Positions 6,802 through 15,443 of a stretch of 64,000 nt of DNA are shown piece by piece. This DNA is from JABDIP01 sp965250245 (GTDB taxonomy: Bacteria > Pseudomonadota > Alphaproteobacteria > DSM-16000 > Inquilinaceae), in the NCBI GenBank assembly GCA_965250245.1, contig OZ252296.1, positions 3,100,001 to 3,164,000 on the forward strand. The letters are read 5' to 3'. Every line of letters starts with the position of its first letter. Position 1 is the first letter of the stretch. The notes below the pieces were generated by a model. The model had not been told where the DNA came from. It ran no database searches and was given only the letters and a program-made list of their open reading frames with translations. A program made the translations under genes and the position numbers.

Positions 6802-8649
6802 TCAAGGGCTTTCCGGCGCCGCGCCGGCACCCCAGACGGGGGCGGCGTCCTCGATCTGGAATTGCGGGCGCTCCCGGCCGTTCCAGCGGTCCAGGCGCAG
6901 CAGGCCGGCGATGTGCAGCGGCGCGCCGGACGGGTCGAGAAGCGCGGCGCCGAGTTCCGTGCCGGCGGCGCGGAAGGCGATGGCCTTCAGGCGGCCGCCC
7001 TCGGCACCGGTCAGGAAGCAGCTCACATGGTCCTTGCCGACCACCTTGGCGGCGACGGCGCGAGCGCCGGTGATGACGAAGCGCGGCTCGGCATTGCCGG
7101 CGCCGAACGGGCCGAGCCGTTCCAGCATCGCAGCCAGCTCCGCCGTGGCGCCGCCGACGGCCAGGGTGCCGTCGAAATCGGCCACCGGAACCAACGGTCC
7201 GCCGGCCTGGCCGCGCACATGGTCGTGCAGGAAGTCACCCAGCGCGTCGAGCCGGTCTGCCGCGACGGTGAACCCCGCCGCCATGGGATGGCCGCCGCCG
7301 GTCATCAGCAGCCCCGCCTGGCGCGCCTCGGCCACGGCGGCGCCGATGTCGACGCCGGGCACCGAGCGGCAGGAGGCGCGCCCGACGTCCCCCTCCAGCG
7401 CCACCACGCAGGCCGGCCGGTCGTAGCGCTCCTTCAGCCGCCCGGCGACGATGCCGATCACGCCGGGATGCCAGCCCCGCCCGGCCGCCAGCGCCACCGG
7501 GCCGGGATCGGGGCTGCCGTCGAGCTGGTCCTTGGCCTGGCGCAATACATCGGCCTCGATGGCCTTGCGGTCGTCGTTGTGGCTGTCGAGGGTGGCGGCA
7601 ATTTCCGCCGCCTCCGCGTCGTCGTCGGTGCTGAGCAGGCGCGCGCCCAGATCGGCGCGGCCGATGCGCCCGCCGGCATTGACGCGCGGGCCGAGGATGT
7701 AGCCGAGATGGTAGGCGCCGATGCGTTCGGAGACCCGGGCCACATCGGCCAGGGCGCGGATGCCCGGATTGCGCCGCCGCGCCATCACCGTCAGCCCCTG
7801 GATCACCAGCGCGCGGTTGAGGCCGGTCAGCGGCACCACGTCGCACACCGTGCCGAGCGCCACGAGGTCCAGGAGCCCGAGCAGGTCCGGTTCCGCCCGG
7901 CCGTTGAACGCGCCGTCCCGGCGCAGCGCCCGGTTCACCGCCACAAGGGTGAGGAAGGTGACGCCGCAGGCCGCCAGATGGCCGAGGCCGCTGGAATCGT
8001 CCAGGCGATTGGGATTGACGACCGCGCAGGCCTCCGGCAGCTCCGCCGCCGCGGCATGGTGATCCAGGACGATCACCTCGAGGCCGTCTTCCCGCGCCGC
8101 CGCCAGCGGCTCCAGGGCCGTCGTGCCGCAATCCACGGTGATCGCCAGCCCCGCGCCGTTCTCGCGCAGCGCTTTAAGCGCCGGGGCGTTGGGGCCGTAG
8201 CCCTCGGCCAGGCGGTCGGGGATGTGCAGCAGCGGGTCCGCCCCGAGCGCCCGCAGATAGCGCAGCAGCAGCGCGGCCGAGGTGGCGCCGTCGACATCGT
8301 AGTCGCCGAAGACCGCGATGCGCTCTCCCGACACGATCGCCTCGGCGATGCGGTCGGCGGCATGGTCCATGTCCCGCAGCGTCGAGGGGTCCGGCATGAG
8401 GGCGCGCAGCGTCGGCGCGAGATGGAGCTCGGCGCCGTCGACCGGAATGCCCCGCGCCGCGAGGATCCGGCCCATCAGTTCCGGCAGATCGTGGCGCTGG
8501 CTGAGCGCCAGAGACAACCGTTCATCGACCGGGTGAAGCTGCCACCGGCGGCCCGATAGAGAGCGCTCGACGCCCAGCAGGGCCGAAGGCGGCGGCGATT
8601 CGAGCGCTGCGGTCACCGCCATGGGTGGTCCCGGGCCGGCGACGGGCAT
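6802..8649 (-). CDS. recJ: Single-stranded-DNA-specific 5'-3' exonuclease RecJ
   Basis: This 615-residue protein has the DHH-family metal motifs in order: FGDYDVDGATSAA (about 115), VDCGTT (about 170) and LDHHAA (about 195). DHHA1-type GGGHPMAAGFT and OB-fold regions follow. RecJ degrades ssDNA 5'-3' in recombinational and mismatch repair in the cytoplasm. The length is normal. The start at 8649 is uncertain; an ATG at 8622 is the alternative and neither has a strong Shine-Dalgarno. As I recall it, recJ commonly follows hom-glpX in Alphaproteobacteria. Here about 4.4 kb with a signalling module separates glpX and recJ. Confidence 0.95.
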   Translation of the reverse strand: MPVAGPGPPMAVTAALESPPPSALLGVERSLSGRRWQLHPVDERLSLALSQRHDLPELMGRILAARGIPVDGAELHLAPTLRALMPDPSTLRDMDHAADRIAEAIVSGERIAVFGDYDVDGATSAALLLRYLRALGADPLLHIPDRLAEGYGPNAPALKALRENGAGLAITVDCGTTALEPLAAAREDGLEVIVLDHHAAAAELPEACAVVNPNRLDDSSGLGHLAACGVTFLTLVAVNRALRRDGAFNGRAEPDLLGLLDLVALGTVCDVVPLTGLNRALVIQGLTVMARRRNPGIRALADVARVSERIGAYHLGYILGPRVNAGGRIGRADLGARLLSTDDDAEAAEIAATLDSHNDDRKAIEADVLRQAKDQLDGSPDPGPVALAAGRGWHPGVIGIVAGRLKERYDRPACVVALEGDVGRASCRSVPGVDIGAAVAEARQAGLLMTGGGHPMAAGFTVAADRLDALGDFLHDHVRGQAGGPLVPVADFDGTLAVGGATAELAAMLERLGPFGAGNAEPRFVITGARAVAAKVVGKDHVSCFLTGAEGGRLKAIAFRAAGTELGAALLDPSGAPLHIAGLLRLDRWNGRERPQFQIEDAAPVWGAGAAPESP

Positions 8650-8831
8650 AGAGCGATCGGCTCAACTCCGGATCGTTCACTTTGAAAATCAGTGGGTTCT
8701 GTCCGGCTCTTCACAACGCATCCCAGGCAACGGACGGCGCGCCCTCGCGACGGCAGACAATCGCCGCCGCGGTCGGCCCATCCGTTGTATCACGGCCGCC
8801 GGGTTCACCAAGGGCCGGCGCGAGGGATGGA

Positions 8832-10427
8832 TCAGGCGGCTTCGGCCTGGACCGCGGCCGGGAGGCGGACGGTGAAGTTGGTGCCGACGCCGACCTTGGA
8901 TTCCACCCGCATCGTGCCGCCATGTTTCTTCATCACCACCGATTGGCAGATCGCCAGGCCCTGGCCGCTGCCGCGCCCCGGCCCCTTGGTGGTGAAGAAC
9001 ATGTCGAAGATGCGCTCCAGGTTCTCCTGCGGGATGCCCAAGCCGGTATCGGTGACCGTGATGTCGACCCAGCCTGCGTGGGCGGCGGCGCAGATGCCGA
9101 TGGCGTCGCGGGACCCGTCGTCGCGGTCGGGCTTGTCCTCGATGGCGTTGACCGCGTTGACGATCAGGTTCAGCAGGACCTGGCTCAACTCGCCGGGATA
9201 GCCCTCCAGGCGCGGCAGGTCCGGCGCGATGTCGCAGACGATGTCGTCGACGACGTATTTCCACTGGCTCTTGGTGACCTCGATCGCGTTGCGGATGGTC
9301 TCGGCCAGGTCGATCTCCTGCTTCTCGGCCTGGCCCGGATGGGCGAACCGCTTCACCGCATTGACGATGCGGGAGACCTCGGAGATCCCCTGCTCGCCCT
9401 GCTTCAACGCATGCTCCATTTCCTCGGCATAGAAGCCGAGCTCGCGATCCTCGACGATCGAATCCAGTTCGGCGCTGGTCACGGCCTCGCGCTCCCGCAA
9501 GGTCGACAGGGTGCCGGCATAGCCGTCGAAACCTTCCTTCAGGAAGGACAGGTTGGTGGCGAGGTATTGCAGCGGCGTGTTGATCTCGTGCGCAATGCCG
9601 GCGGCCAGCGTGCCGATCGCCTCCAGCTTGGAGGCCTGCATCAACTGCACCTGGGCCGTGCGCAGCTCCGCCTCGATGCGCTTTCGCTCCTCGATCTCGG
9701 CCCGGAGCTCGCGCGTCGTGTCCTCGAGTTGCTGGATGCGGGCGCGCTCGGCCTCGGTCATGCGGTTGTAGACGCGGATCACCGTGCCCAGCTCGTCGCG
9801 GCTTCGCCAGGTGATCGCCTCGTGCTGCCGGTTGTCACGCCGCGCCTCGATTGCCGCCAACAGCCGGCCGAGCGGCCGTCCGATGGTCATCCGGTGCGCC
9901 ACAAGGCAGGCCAGGAAGGCGACGAGGCTGGCGAACAGGATGGCGGCGGCGATGTAGCCGAGTTCCTTGACGAAGGTCTCGAACACCCAACGCTCGTCGT
10001 AGAGGATGGTGATCTCGCCGACCGGCCGCCCCGCCTGCGCCACCGGAAGCGTGACGTCATACGGCGCCGTGACGGTCTCGGCGCAGGGCGGGAACGGCCA
10101 GCCGGTGAGCACCGACCCGTCGGGTCGGCGGATCACCGCGCAACGGACCGAGCGGTTGCCAGCCAGGGTCTGCAGGATGCTCGAGGCCGTTGCGGGGTCG
10201 TTGTCCAGGGCGGCGGTGGCGACGCCCCGGGACAGTCGGAAAGCCAGCGATCCGATCTCCGCCGCCAATTCCGAGCGGATAGCATCGGTGCGGTAATGCG
10301 CGTACCCGGCCAGGAAGCCGATGTTGAGGATGAGGAACACGGGCAGGGCGATATAGGCGAACTTCGCCACCAACCCGCGGAACATCGGCGTCCTGACGGA
10401 GCCTTCCGACCGTCTGGTCAGGGTCAT
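8832..10427 (-). CDS. Membrane sensor histidine kinase with periplasmic domain and HAMP
   Basis: This 531-residue protein has TM1 at about residues 20-42 and a periplasmic stretch of about 110 residues. TM2 lies at 156-178, a HAMP-like segment at 179-230 and a coiled coil at 225-262. The HisKA motif LAAGIAHEINTPLQY has the phospho-accepting His280. The HATPase boxes are NLIVNAVNAIED, DTGLGIP and GSGQGLAI. The NTPLQY variant of the H-box resembles ZraS/DctB-type kinases. It follows a small secreted-protein gene by 13 nt on the same strand, and two response-regulator genes are divergent, so it probably forms one pathway with them. The signal is unknown. Confidence 0.92.
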   Translation of the reverse strand: MTLTRRSEGSVRTPMFRGLVAKFAYIALPVFLILNIGFLAGYAHYRTDAIRSELAAEIGSLAFRLSRGVATAALDNDPATASSILQTLAGNRSVRCAVIRRPDGSVLTGWPFPPCAETVTAPYDVTLPVAQAGRPVGEITILYDERWVFETFVKELGYIAAAILFASLVAFLACLVAHRMTIGRPLGRLLAAIEARRDNRQHEAITWRSRDELGTVIRVYNRMTEAERARIQQLEDTTRELRAEIEERKRIEAELRTAQVQLMQASKLEAIGTLAAGIAHEINTPLQYLATNLSFLKEGFDGYAGTLSTLREREAVTSAELDSIVEDRELGFYAEEMEHALKQGEQGISEVSRIVNAVKRFAHPGQAEKQEIDLAETIRNAIEVTKSQWKYVVDDIVCDIAPDLPRLEGYPGELSQVLLNLIVNAVNAIEDKPDRDDGSRDAIGICAAAHAGWVDITVTDTGLGIPQENLERIFDMFFTTKGPGRGSGQGLAICQSVVMKKHGGTMRVESKVGVGTNFTVRLPAAVQAEAA

Positions 10428-10440
10428 GCCCGGCTGCCGG

Positions 10441-10830
10441 TCAGTTGGCGGCCTGCATCATCTCGCGCACGATCTGGCGCTGGTTCACCATGGTCTGCAG
10501 GACCCGGTAGCCCTCGCCGTCACGCGCGGCGATAAAGTCGACCTCGACCTCGGACCCGGTCTCGTCGCGGAAATCGGCACACAGGAAATAGATGTCCCCG
10601 ACCGGCACGATCATCGGATGCAGGTTGGCCGGGTAATAGGCGACCATGGACCGCTGCTCGGTGTCGAAATGCATGAACCGGCCGTCCACGGAATGACGGT
10701 CGATGTAGTCCATCAGGCTGATCTGCAGCCCGACCTTGTCTTCCTGGCCGATCTCGGCGGCCGAGGACGGCAGGCCGAAGCACAGGCAGACGGCCAAGGC
10801 GGAAAGAAAAGCGCTCATCGATTTTGTCAT
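10441..10830 (-). CDS. Small secreted protein upstream of the histidine kinase
   Basis: This 129-residue protein starts at an ATG preceded by AAGGAGA. It has a clear signal peptide (residues about 1-24, ending SSAAE) and a mature domain of about 105 residues that I do not recognise. The features are YIDRHSVDGRFMHFDTE, a hydrophobic strand (YYPANLHPMIVPVGDIYFLC) and a single Cys. It lies 13 nt before the kinase start, so they are almost certainly co-transcribed. Co-transcribed periplasmic proteins of this kind often act as co-sensors, but that is inference from position only. Confidence 0.75.
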   Translation of the reverse strand: MTKSMSAFLSALAVCLCFGLPSSAAEIGQEDKVGLQISLMDYIDRHSVDGRFMHFDTEQRSMVAYYPANLHPMIVPVGDIYFLCADFRDETGSEVEVDFIAARDGEGYRVLQTMVNQRQIVREMMQAAN

Positions 10831-11212
10831 CTAGTTCTCCTTGCAAGTGTTCATCGGCGATGCGGCAAGCAGAACCCGCCGCAGCATGTATTCAAAATCT
10901 GTGCGGGAACTTAACAAGTAATTAAATCGTCTGGTTAAAATGAATTCACAAATCAGCAGCAACTTTCGGTTTCTGCCAAAGGGAAATTTTTCTCTGTTTT
11001 GAATACTTGAATTCTTCGGGCATGGTATTATCTATGCCATACTATGACAAATAGAACGGAATACATCAATCGATCGCATGTTCATCGATTAATATTTGTT
11101 CATATTTCTGAGCGCGGCCAGGATTTCTTCCGCTCGCACGGCCGCCACCTCACCGCCATATCCGGCCGACCCGTCCGGCCGCCGGCTTCCACGACACAGG
11201 AGGGCCGCTGAC
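10831..11212. promoter_or_regulatory. AT-rich divergent control region between kinase operon and response regulators
   Basis: This stretch of about 380 bases has no gene and a much lower GC content than its surroundings from about 10900 to 11105. It holds many TTAA and AATTC tracts and an imperfect palindrome around 11020-11040 (GGCATGGTATTATC/TATGCC). Transcription starts for both directions must lie here. I cannot assign specific -35/-10 boxes with confidence. Confidence 0.55.
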
Positions 11213-12406
11213 ATGACCAAGAAGGTCCTGTTCGTTGACGACGACACCAACATCCTGGCCGCGTATCGCCGCGCCCTGCGCAAGACCTGCACGCTGACGA
11301 CGGCCGCCGGCGGCGCGGAAGGCCTGCGCATCCTGGCCGATGACGGCCCCTTTGCGGTGGTCATCAGCGACATGCAGATGCCGGAGATGAACGGCCTGGA
11401 TTTCCTGAAGGAGGTCGCCAAGCGGCAACCGGACACGGTGCGCATCATGCTGACCGGCAATGCCGACCAGAAGACGGCCGTGGACGCGGTCAACGAGGGC
11501 GCGGTCTTCCGCTTCTGCAACAAGCCCTGCCCGCCCGAGGAGCTGGCCGCGACCATCGAAACCGCGCTGGAGCACCATCGGCTGATCACGGCGGAAAAGA
11601 CGCTGCTGGAACACACCCTGGCGGGCAGCGTGAAGGTGCTGGTCGACGTGCTGTCGCTGGTCGATCCGGGCGCCTTCCGGCGCACCGAACGGTTGCGCGG
11701 CTGGGCCAAGACCGTCGCGGGCAAACTCGGCTTGGCCAATGCCTGGGAGCTTGACCTGGCGGCCATGCTGTCGCCGGTCGGCGACCTGACCCTGCCGGTC
11801 GATGTGCGCGAGAAGCGCAAGCGCCGCGAAGCGCTGAACGGGGCGGAAATGACCCTGGTCCGGAGCGCGCCCGAGGCGGCCCACAAGCTGATCGGCAACA
11901 TTCCGCGTCTCGGCACTGTGGCCGAGATCATCCTCTATCAGGGCAAGCGCTATGACGGCAGCGGCTTTCCCGACAATGACGTGGCCGGTGCGGACATCCC
12001 CGTCGGCGCGCGGATCCTGAAGATCCTCAATGACCTCAATGCCGCCGCCGACCTGCCGCAGCCCTCGCGGCGGGCCTTCGAGGCGCTGAAGCGGCAGGAG
12101 GCGCATTACGATCCGGAGTTGCTTGCAAAGATCGAGTCCTGGCTTACGCCCAAGCAGGGGCCGGCGGCAGAAGGCCCGCAGCATATCGAGGTGGCGATCG
12201 ACTGGCTGCTGCCCGGCGACGTGATCGAGGCCGACATCGTCACCGAGGACGAGCAGCTCGTGCTCGCCGCCGGCTACGAGGTCACCAACGCGCTGATCGA
12301 GAAGCTGGCGAGCCTGCGGCGGGTCAAGCGCATCAAGCAGCCCATTGCGGTGCTGCGCAATGCCGGACCGGGCGATGGCGGCCAAGCCGCGGCCAATGCC
12401 GCCTGA
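11213..12406 (+). CDS. Response regulator with degenerate HD-GYP-like output domain
   Basis: I chose the ATG at 11213 because AGGAGG lies 9 nt upstream and MTKKVLFVDDD is the canonical receiver start; the frame extends further upstream without support. The product has 397 residues. The receiver domain (1-120) keeps the acidic pocket DDD, phospho-acceptor D53 (ISDMQMP), T81 and K104. The output region (about 130-330) follows HD-GYP topology, but the HD site reads LSPVGD (186-191) and the GYP site reads LYQGKRYDGSGFP (241-253). Metal-ligand His residues are therefore missing, and c-di-GMP hydrolysis is unlikely. A C-terminal domain of about 60 residues follows. It pairs with the next gene, a lone receiver. 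Confidence 0.88.
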   Translation: MTKKVLFVDDDTNILAAYRRALRKTCTLTTAAGGAEGLRILADDGPFAVVISDMQMPEMNGLDFLKEVAKRQPDTVRIMLTGNADQKTAVDAVNEGAVFRFCNKPCPPEELAATIETALEHHRLITAEKTLLEHTLAGSVKVLVDVLSLVDPGAFRRTERLRGWAKTVAGKLGLANAWELDLAAMLSPVGDLTLPVDVREKRKRREALNGAEMTLVRSAPEAAHKLIGNIPRLGTVAEIILYQGKRYDGSGFPDNDVAGADIPVGARILKILNDLNAAADLPQPSRRAFEALKRQEAHYDPELLAKIESWLTPKQGPAAEGPQHIEVAIDWLLPGDVIEADIVTEDEQLVLAAGYEVTNALIEKLASLRRVKRIKQPIAVLRNAGPGDGGQAAANAA

Positions 12407-12446
12407 CGCGGCGTATTCCTTCACGTGAACAGGTATGGAGAGCGGA

Positions 12447-12830
12447 ATGAAGGCAAAGGTACTGGTGGTCGACGACGAGGATCATATTCTCGATGCGTTC
12501 TGGCGGAATTTCCGCAATCACTACGACATCCACTGCGCCTATGACGGTTGGGAGGGCCTGGAGGTGCTGGAGAAGGAAGGCCCCTTCGCGGTCGTCGTCA
12601 GCGACTGGAAGATGCCCAATATCGATGGCGTGAAATTCCTCGGCGAGGCCATGCGGCGCGCGCCGGAGACGGTCCGCATCATGCTGACGGGGCACGGCGT
12701 GAAGCACCTCGCGGTCGACGCGGTCAACCAGGACTACCTGTTCCGCTTCCACACCAAGCCCTGCCCGCTGCCGGAACTCTTCCGCTCGATCGAAGACGGC
12801 ATCGCCTGGCACCGCCGCCAGGTCAGCTAG
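12447..12830 (+). CDS. Single-domain response regulator
   Basis: The start at 12447 is favoured by GGAG 6 nt upstream; the alternative ATG at 12435 adds four residues. The 127-residue protein is a stand-alone receiver with acidic pocket VDDED, phospho-acceptor D53 (VSDWKMP), T81 and K104 (HTKPCP). Its sequence is strikingly close to the receiver of the preceding gene (GPFAVVVSD, ETVRIMLTG, AVDAVNQ, TKPCP), pointing to domain duplication. Without an output domain it likely acts by protein contact or as a phosphate sink for the neighbouring histidine kinase. Confidence 0.9.
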   Translation: MKAKVLVVDDEDHILDAFWRNFRNHYDIHCAYDGWEGLEVLEKEGPFAVVVSDWKMPNIDGVKFLGEAMRRAPETVRIMLTGHGVKHLAVDAVNQDYLFRFHTKPCPLPELFRSIEDGIAWHRRQVS

Positions 12831-12850
12831 GCGCTAGAACGACTGGATTT

Positions 12851-13081
12851 CACCACCAAGACACCAAGGCACCAAGGCACCAAGAGTCACGGAGCCCCGC
12901 GCCGAAGGCGCATTCAAAAGGAAGGATAACCACAGAGACACAGAGGCACAGAGATGTAGCGCTGGCGGATCAACCCAGCACCGCTGCGAACTCTGTGTCT
13001 CTGTGCCTCTGTGGTGACCTCTGTTGGTGCGCCTTCGGCGCGGGACACCGTGACTCTTGGTGCCTTGGTGTCTTGGTGGTG
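12851..13081. repeat. Compound palindrome of CACCAAG and CACAGAG units
   Basis: The outer arms are 12851-12892 and 13048-13081 (CACCACCAAGACACCAAGGC and complement). The left arm carries one extra 8-nt GCACCAAG unit. The next layer is GCGCCGAAGGCGCA (12899-12912) facing 13028-13041. The inner arms at 12930-12953 and 12991-13014 consist of tandem CACAGAGRCA units. The arms end 7 nt before the glpX stop codon, on the downstream side of glpX. Confidence 0.9.
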
Positions 13082-13088
13082 AGAAAAT

Positions 13089-14078
13089 CTAGTGGTCGGC
13101 CGCGGAGAAGCCGGTCTTGCGGTGGAAGTTGTGGCGGGCTTCGATCTCGCGGACGGTGCCGCTCTTGGAGCGCATGACGATGGAGTGGGTGACGGCGCCG
13201 TTGGCAAATCGGCGCACGCCGCGCAGCATCGGGCCGGTGGTAACGCCGGTGGCGGCGAACATGACGTCGCCTGACGCCATCTCCTTCATGTCGTAGACCT
13301 TGTTGAGGTCCTCCACGCCGTAGCGCTTGGCGCGCTCCTTCTCGTCGTCATTGCGGAAGGCCAGCCGCCCCTGCATCTGGCCGCCGATGCAGCGCAGGGC
13401 GGCGGCCGCCAGCACGCCCTCCGGGGCGCCGCCGATGCCCATATACATGTCGACGCCGGTATCGGCCTGGGAGGTGGCGATGATGCCGGAGACGTCGCCG
13501 TCGGAGATCAGCATGATGCGCGCCCCGGCCTCGCGCACCCGGGCGATCAGCTCGCCATGGCGCGGCCGGTCGAGGATGCAGACCACCAGGTCGGAGACGT
13601 GGGAGCGCCGGGCCAGCGCCAGCGATTTCAGGTTCTGGGCCGGCTTCGCGTCCAGGTCGATCAGGTCGTCCGGCAGGCCGCCGCCGACCGCGATCTTCTC
13701 CATGTAGGTGTCCGGCGCGTGCAGGAAGCCGCCCTTGTTGGCCATGGCGACGACGGCCAGCGCGTTGGGGCCGCCCTTGGCGGTGATGGTCGTGCCCTCC
13801 AGCGGGTCCAGGGCGATGTCGATCTCCGGCCCCTTGCCCGCACCCACCTTCTCGCCGATGTAGAGCATCGGCGCCTCGTCGCGCTCGCCCTCGCCGATCA
13901 CCACCTCGCCGTCGATGTAGAGGCTGTTCAAGGCCTTGCGCATGGCGTCGACGGCGGCCTGGTCTGCCTCGCGCTCGTCGCCGCGGCCCATCTGCAGGGA
14001 GGCCGACAAGGCCGCCGCCTCGGTGACCCGCACCGCCTCCAGCGCCAGGTTGCGATCCATCACTTGGGCGTCGGACAT
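13089..14078 (-). CDS. glpX: Class II fructose-1,6-bisphosphatase
   Basis: This 329-residue protein has GlpX signatures: VIGEGERDEAPMLYIGEKVG (about 60-80), DIALDPLEGTT (about 87-97) with the metal-binding Asp and Glu, and SDGDVSG and GGAPEGVLAAAALR in the C-terminal half. The enzyme dephosphorylates fructose-1,6-bisphosphate in gluconeogenesis in the cytoplasm. GGGGGAGG immediately precedes the ATG. It follows hom by 69 nt on the same strand, a linkage common in Alphaproteobacteria. Confidence 0.96.
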   Translation of the reverse strand: MSDAQVMDRNLALEAVRVTEAAALSASLQMGRGDEREADQAAVDAMRKALNSLYIDGEVVIGEGERDEAPMLYIGEKVGAGKGPEIDIALDPLEGTTITAKGGPNALAVVAMANKGGFLHAPDTYMEKIAVGGGLPDDLIDLDAKPAQNLKSLALARRSHVSDLVVCILDRPRHGELIARVREAGARIMLISDGDVSGIIATSQADTGVDMYMGIGGAPEGVLAAAALRCIGGQMQGRLAFRNDDEKERAKRYGVEDLNKVYDMKEMASGDVMFAATGVTTGPMLRGVRRFANGAVTHSIVMRSKSGTVREIEARHNFHRKTGFSAADH

Positions 14079-14147
14079 GTCCTCCCCCGTCTCGTTATGA
14101 CTTTGTTTGGACGGCGCACGACTGGCGCCGACGGAAAGGGCCTTGGA

Positions 14148-15443
14148 TCAGTGTACCAGAGGTTCGATGCGGATCAGCCGCGGCGGTTCCAGCACCGCGT
14201 CCAGCGCCGCGATGGTGTCCAGCGCTTGCAGCATGGCGGACTCGTCGGTCTCGTGGGTGGTGATGACCACCGGCACCGCCTCGCTCTCCGACCGGCCGTG
14301 CTGCAGCAGGCTCTCCACGGAGATCGCGTTGTCGCGCATGGCGGCGGCGATGTCGGCGATGACGCCCGGCTGGTCGATCACCATCAGGCGCAGATAGTAG
14401 GCGCCGTGGCGCCGATCCATCGGCACCACCGGCAGGCTGCGCAGATCCGATGCCGGCGCGCCCAGGGCCGGAGCCGGATCGCCGCGCACGATGTCGATCA
14501 GGTCGGCGACCACGGCAGAGGCGGTCGGCCCCGCCCCGGCCCCGCGGCCGACCATCATCACCTGGTCGACGAAATCGCCCTGGGCGACGACGGCGTTGAA
14601 CACGCCCTCCACGGCGGCGATGGCCGCACCGGCCGGGATCATGCAGGGATGCACCCGCAGCTCGATGCCGTCGGTGCGCTCATTGGCCAGTCCCAGCAGC
14701 TTGATGCGGTAGCCCAGCTCCTCGGCGAAGGCGATGTCGAGGGCCGTGACGTGGCGGATGCCCTCCACATGCACGGAGGAGAACGCGACGCGGGTGTTGA
14801 ACGCGATCGCCGCCAGGATCGCCAGCTTGTGGGCCGCATCGACGCCGTCGATGTCGAAGCTGGGATCGGCCTCCGCATAGCCATGGGCCTGCGCCTCGTC
14901 CAGCACCACCGCGAAGTCGCGGCCGCTGTCCCGCATCTCCGACAGGATATAGTTGCAGGTGCCGTTCAGGATGCCGGAGATGTTGGCGATGCGGTTGGCG
15001 GCGAGCCCTTCGCGCAGCCCCTTGATGATCGGGATGCCGCCGGCCACGGCCGCCTCGTAGGCCAGGGTCACGCCGGCCTGCTCCGCCGCCAGCGCCAAAT
15101 CCACGCCGTGCTCGGCCATCAGCGCCTTGTTGGCGGTGACCACGTGCCGGCCGCGTGCGAAGGCGGCCTCGGTCAGCGCCTTGGCGATGCCGTCGGAGCC
15201 GCCGATCAGCTCGACCACCACATCGCACTCCGCCTCGGTCGCCAGCGCCATGGCGTCGTCGAACCACGGCACGCCGGAAAGGTCGATACCCCGATCGCGG
15301 TTGCGGTCCCGGGCCGAGACGGCGGCCAGTTCGACCGCCCGGCCGCAGCGTTCGGCCAGCAGTTCGCCGTTTTCCTGCAGCAGCCGCACCACCCCGGCCC
15401 CGACCGTGCCGAGGCCGGCCACCCCCACCTTCAGCGGCGTCAC
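14148..15443 (-). CDS. hom: Homoserine dehydrogenase
   Basis: The start is the GTG at 15443, which overlaps the aminotransferase stop (GTGA); the frame extends upstream of it only as a shadow. The 431-residue product begins with a Rossmann motif, VGVAGLGTVGAGVVRLL. It has the NADP/aspartate-semialdehyde site GGIPIIKGLREG and NGTCNYILSEM, and a C-terminal ACT domain (about 350-431, YYLRLMVIDQPGVIADIA) for feedback control. It reduces aspartate semialdehyde to homoserine for Thr and Met synthesis. Confidence 0.96.
   Translation of the reverse strand: MTPLKVGVAGLGTVGAGVVRLLQENGELLAERCGRAVELAAVSARDRNRDRGIDLSGVPWFDDAMALATEAECDVVVELIGGSDGIAKALTEAAFARGRHVVTANKALMAEHGVDLALAAEQAGVTLAYEAAVAGGIPIIKGLREGLAANRIANISGILNGTCNYILSEMRDSGRDFAVVLDEAQAHGYAEADPSFDIDGVDAAHKLAILAAIAFNTRVAFSSVHVEGIRHVTALDIAFAEELGYRIKLLGLANERTDGIELRVHPCMIPAGAAIAAVEGVFNAVVAQGDFVDQVMMVGRGAGAGPTASAVVADLIDIVRGDPAPALGAPASDLRSLPVVPMDRRHGAYYLRLMVIDQPGVIADIAAAMRDNAISVESLLQHGRSESEAVPVVITTHETDESAMLQALDTIAALDAVLEPPRLIRIEPLVH

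Noticed and set aside
7235..8131. 298-codon minus-strand frame inside recJ
   Set aside because: A shifted frame of recJ with Gly/Arg/Pro-rich composition and no motifs.
12851..13081. CRISPR array possibility for the repeated units
   Set aside because: Units are short, adjacent and arranged as inverted arms without unique spacers; no cas genes are present.
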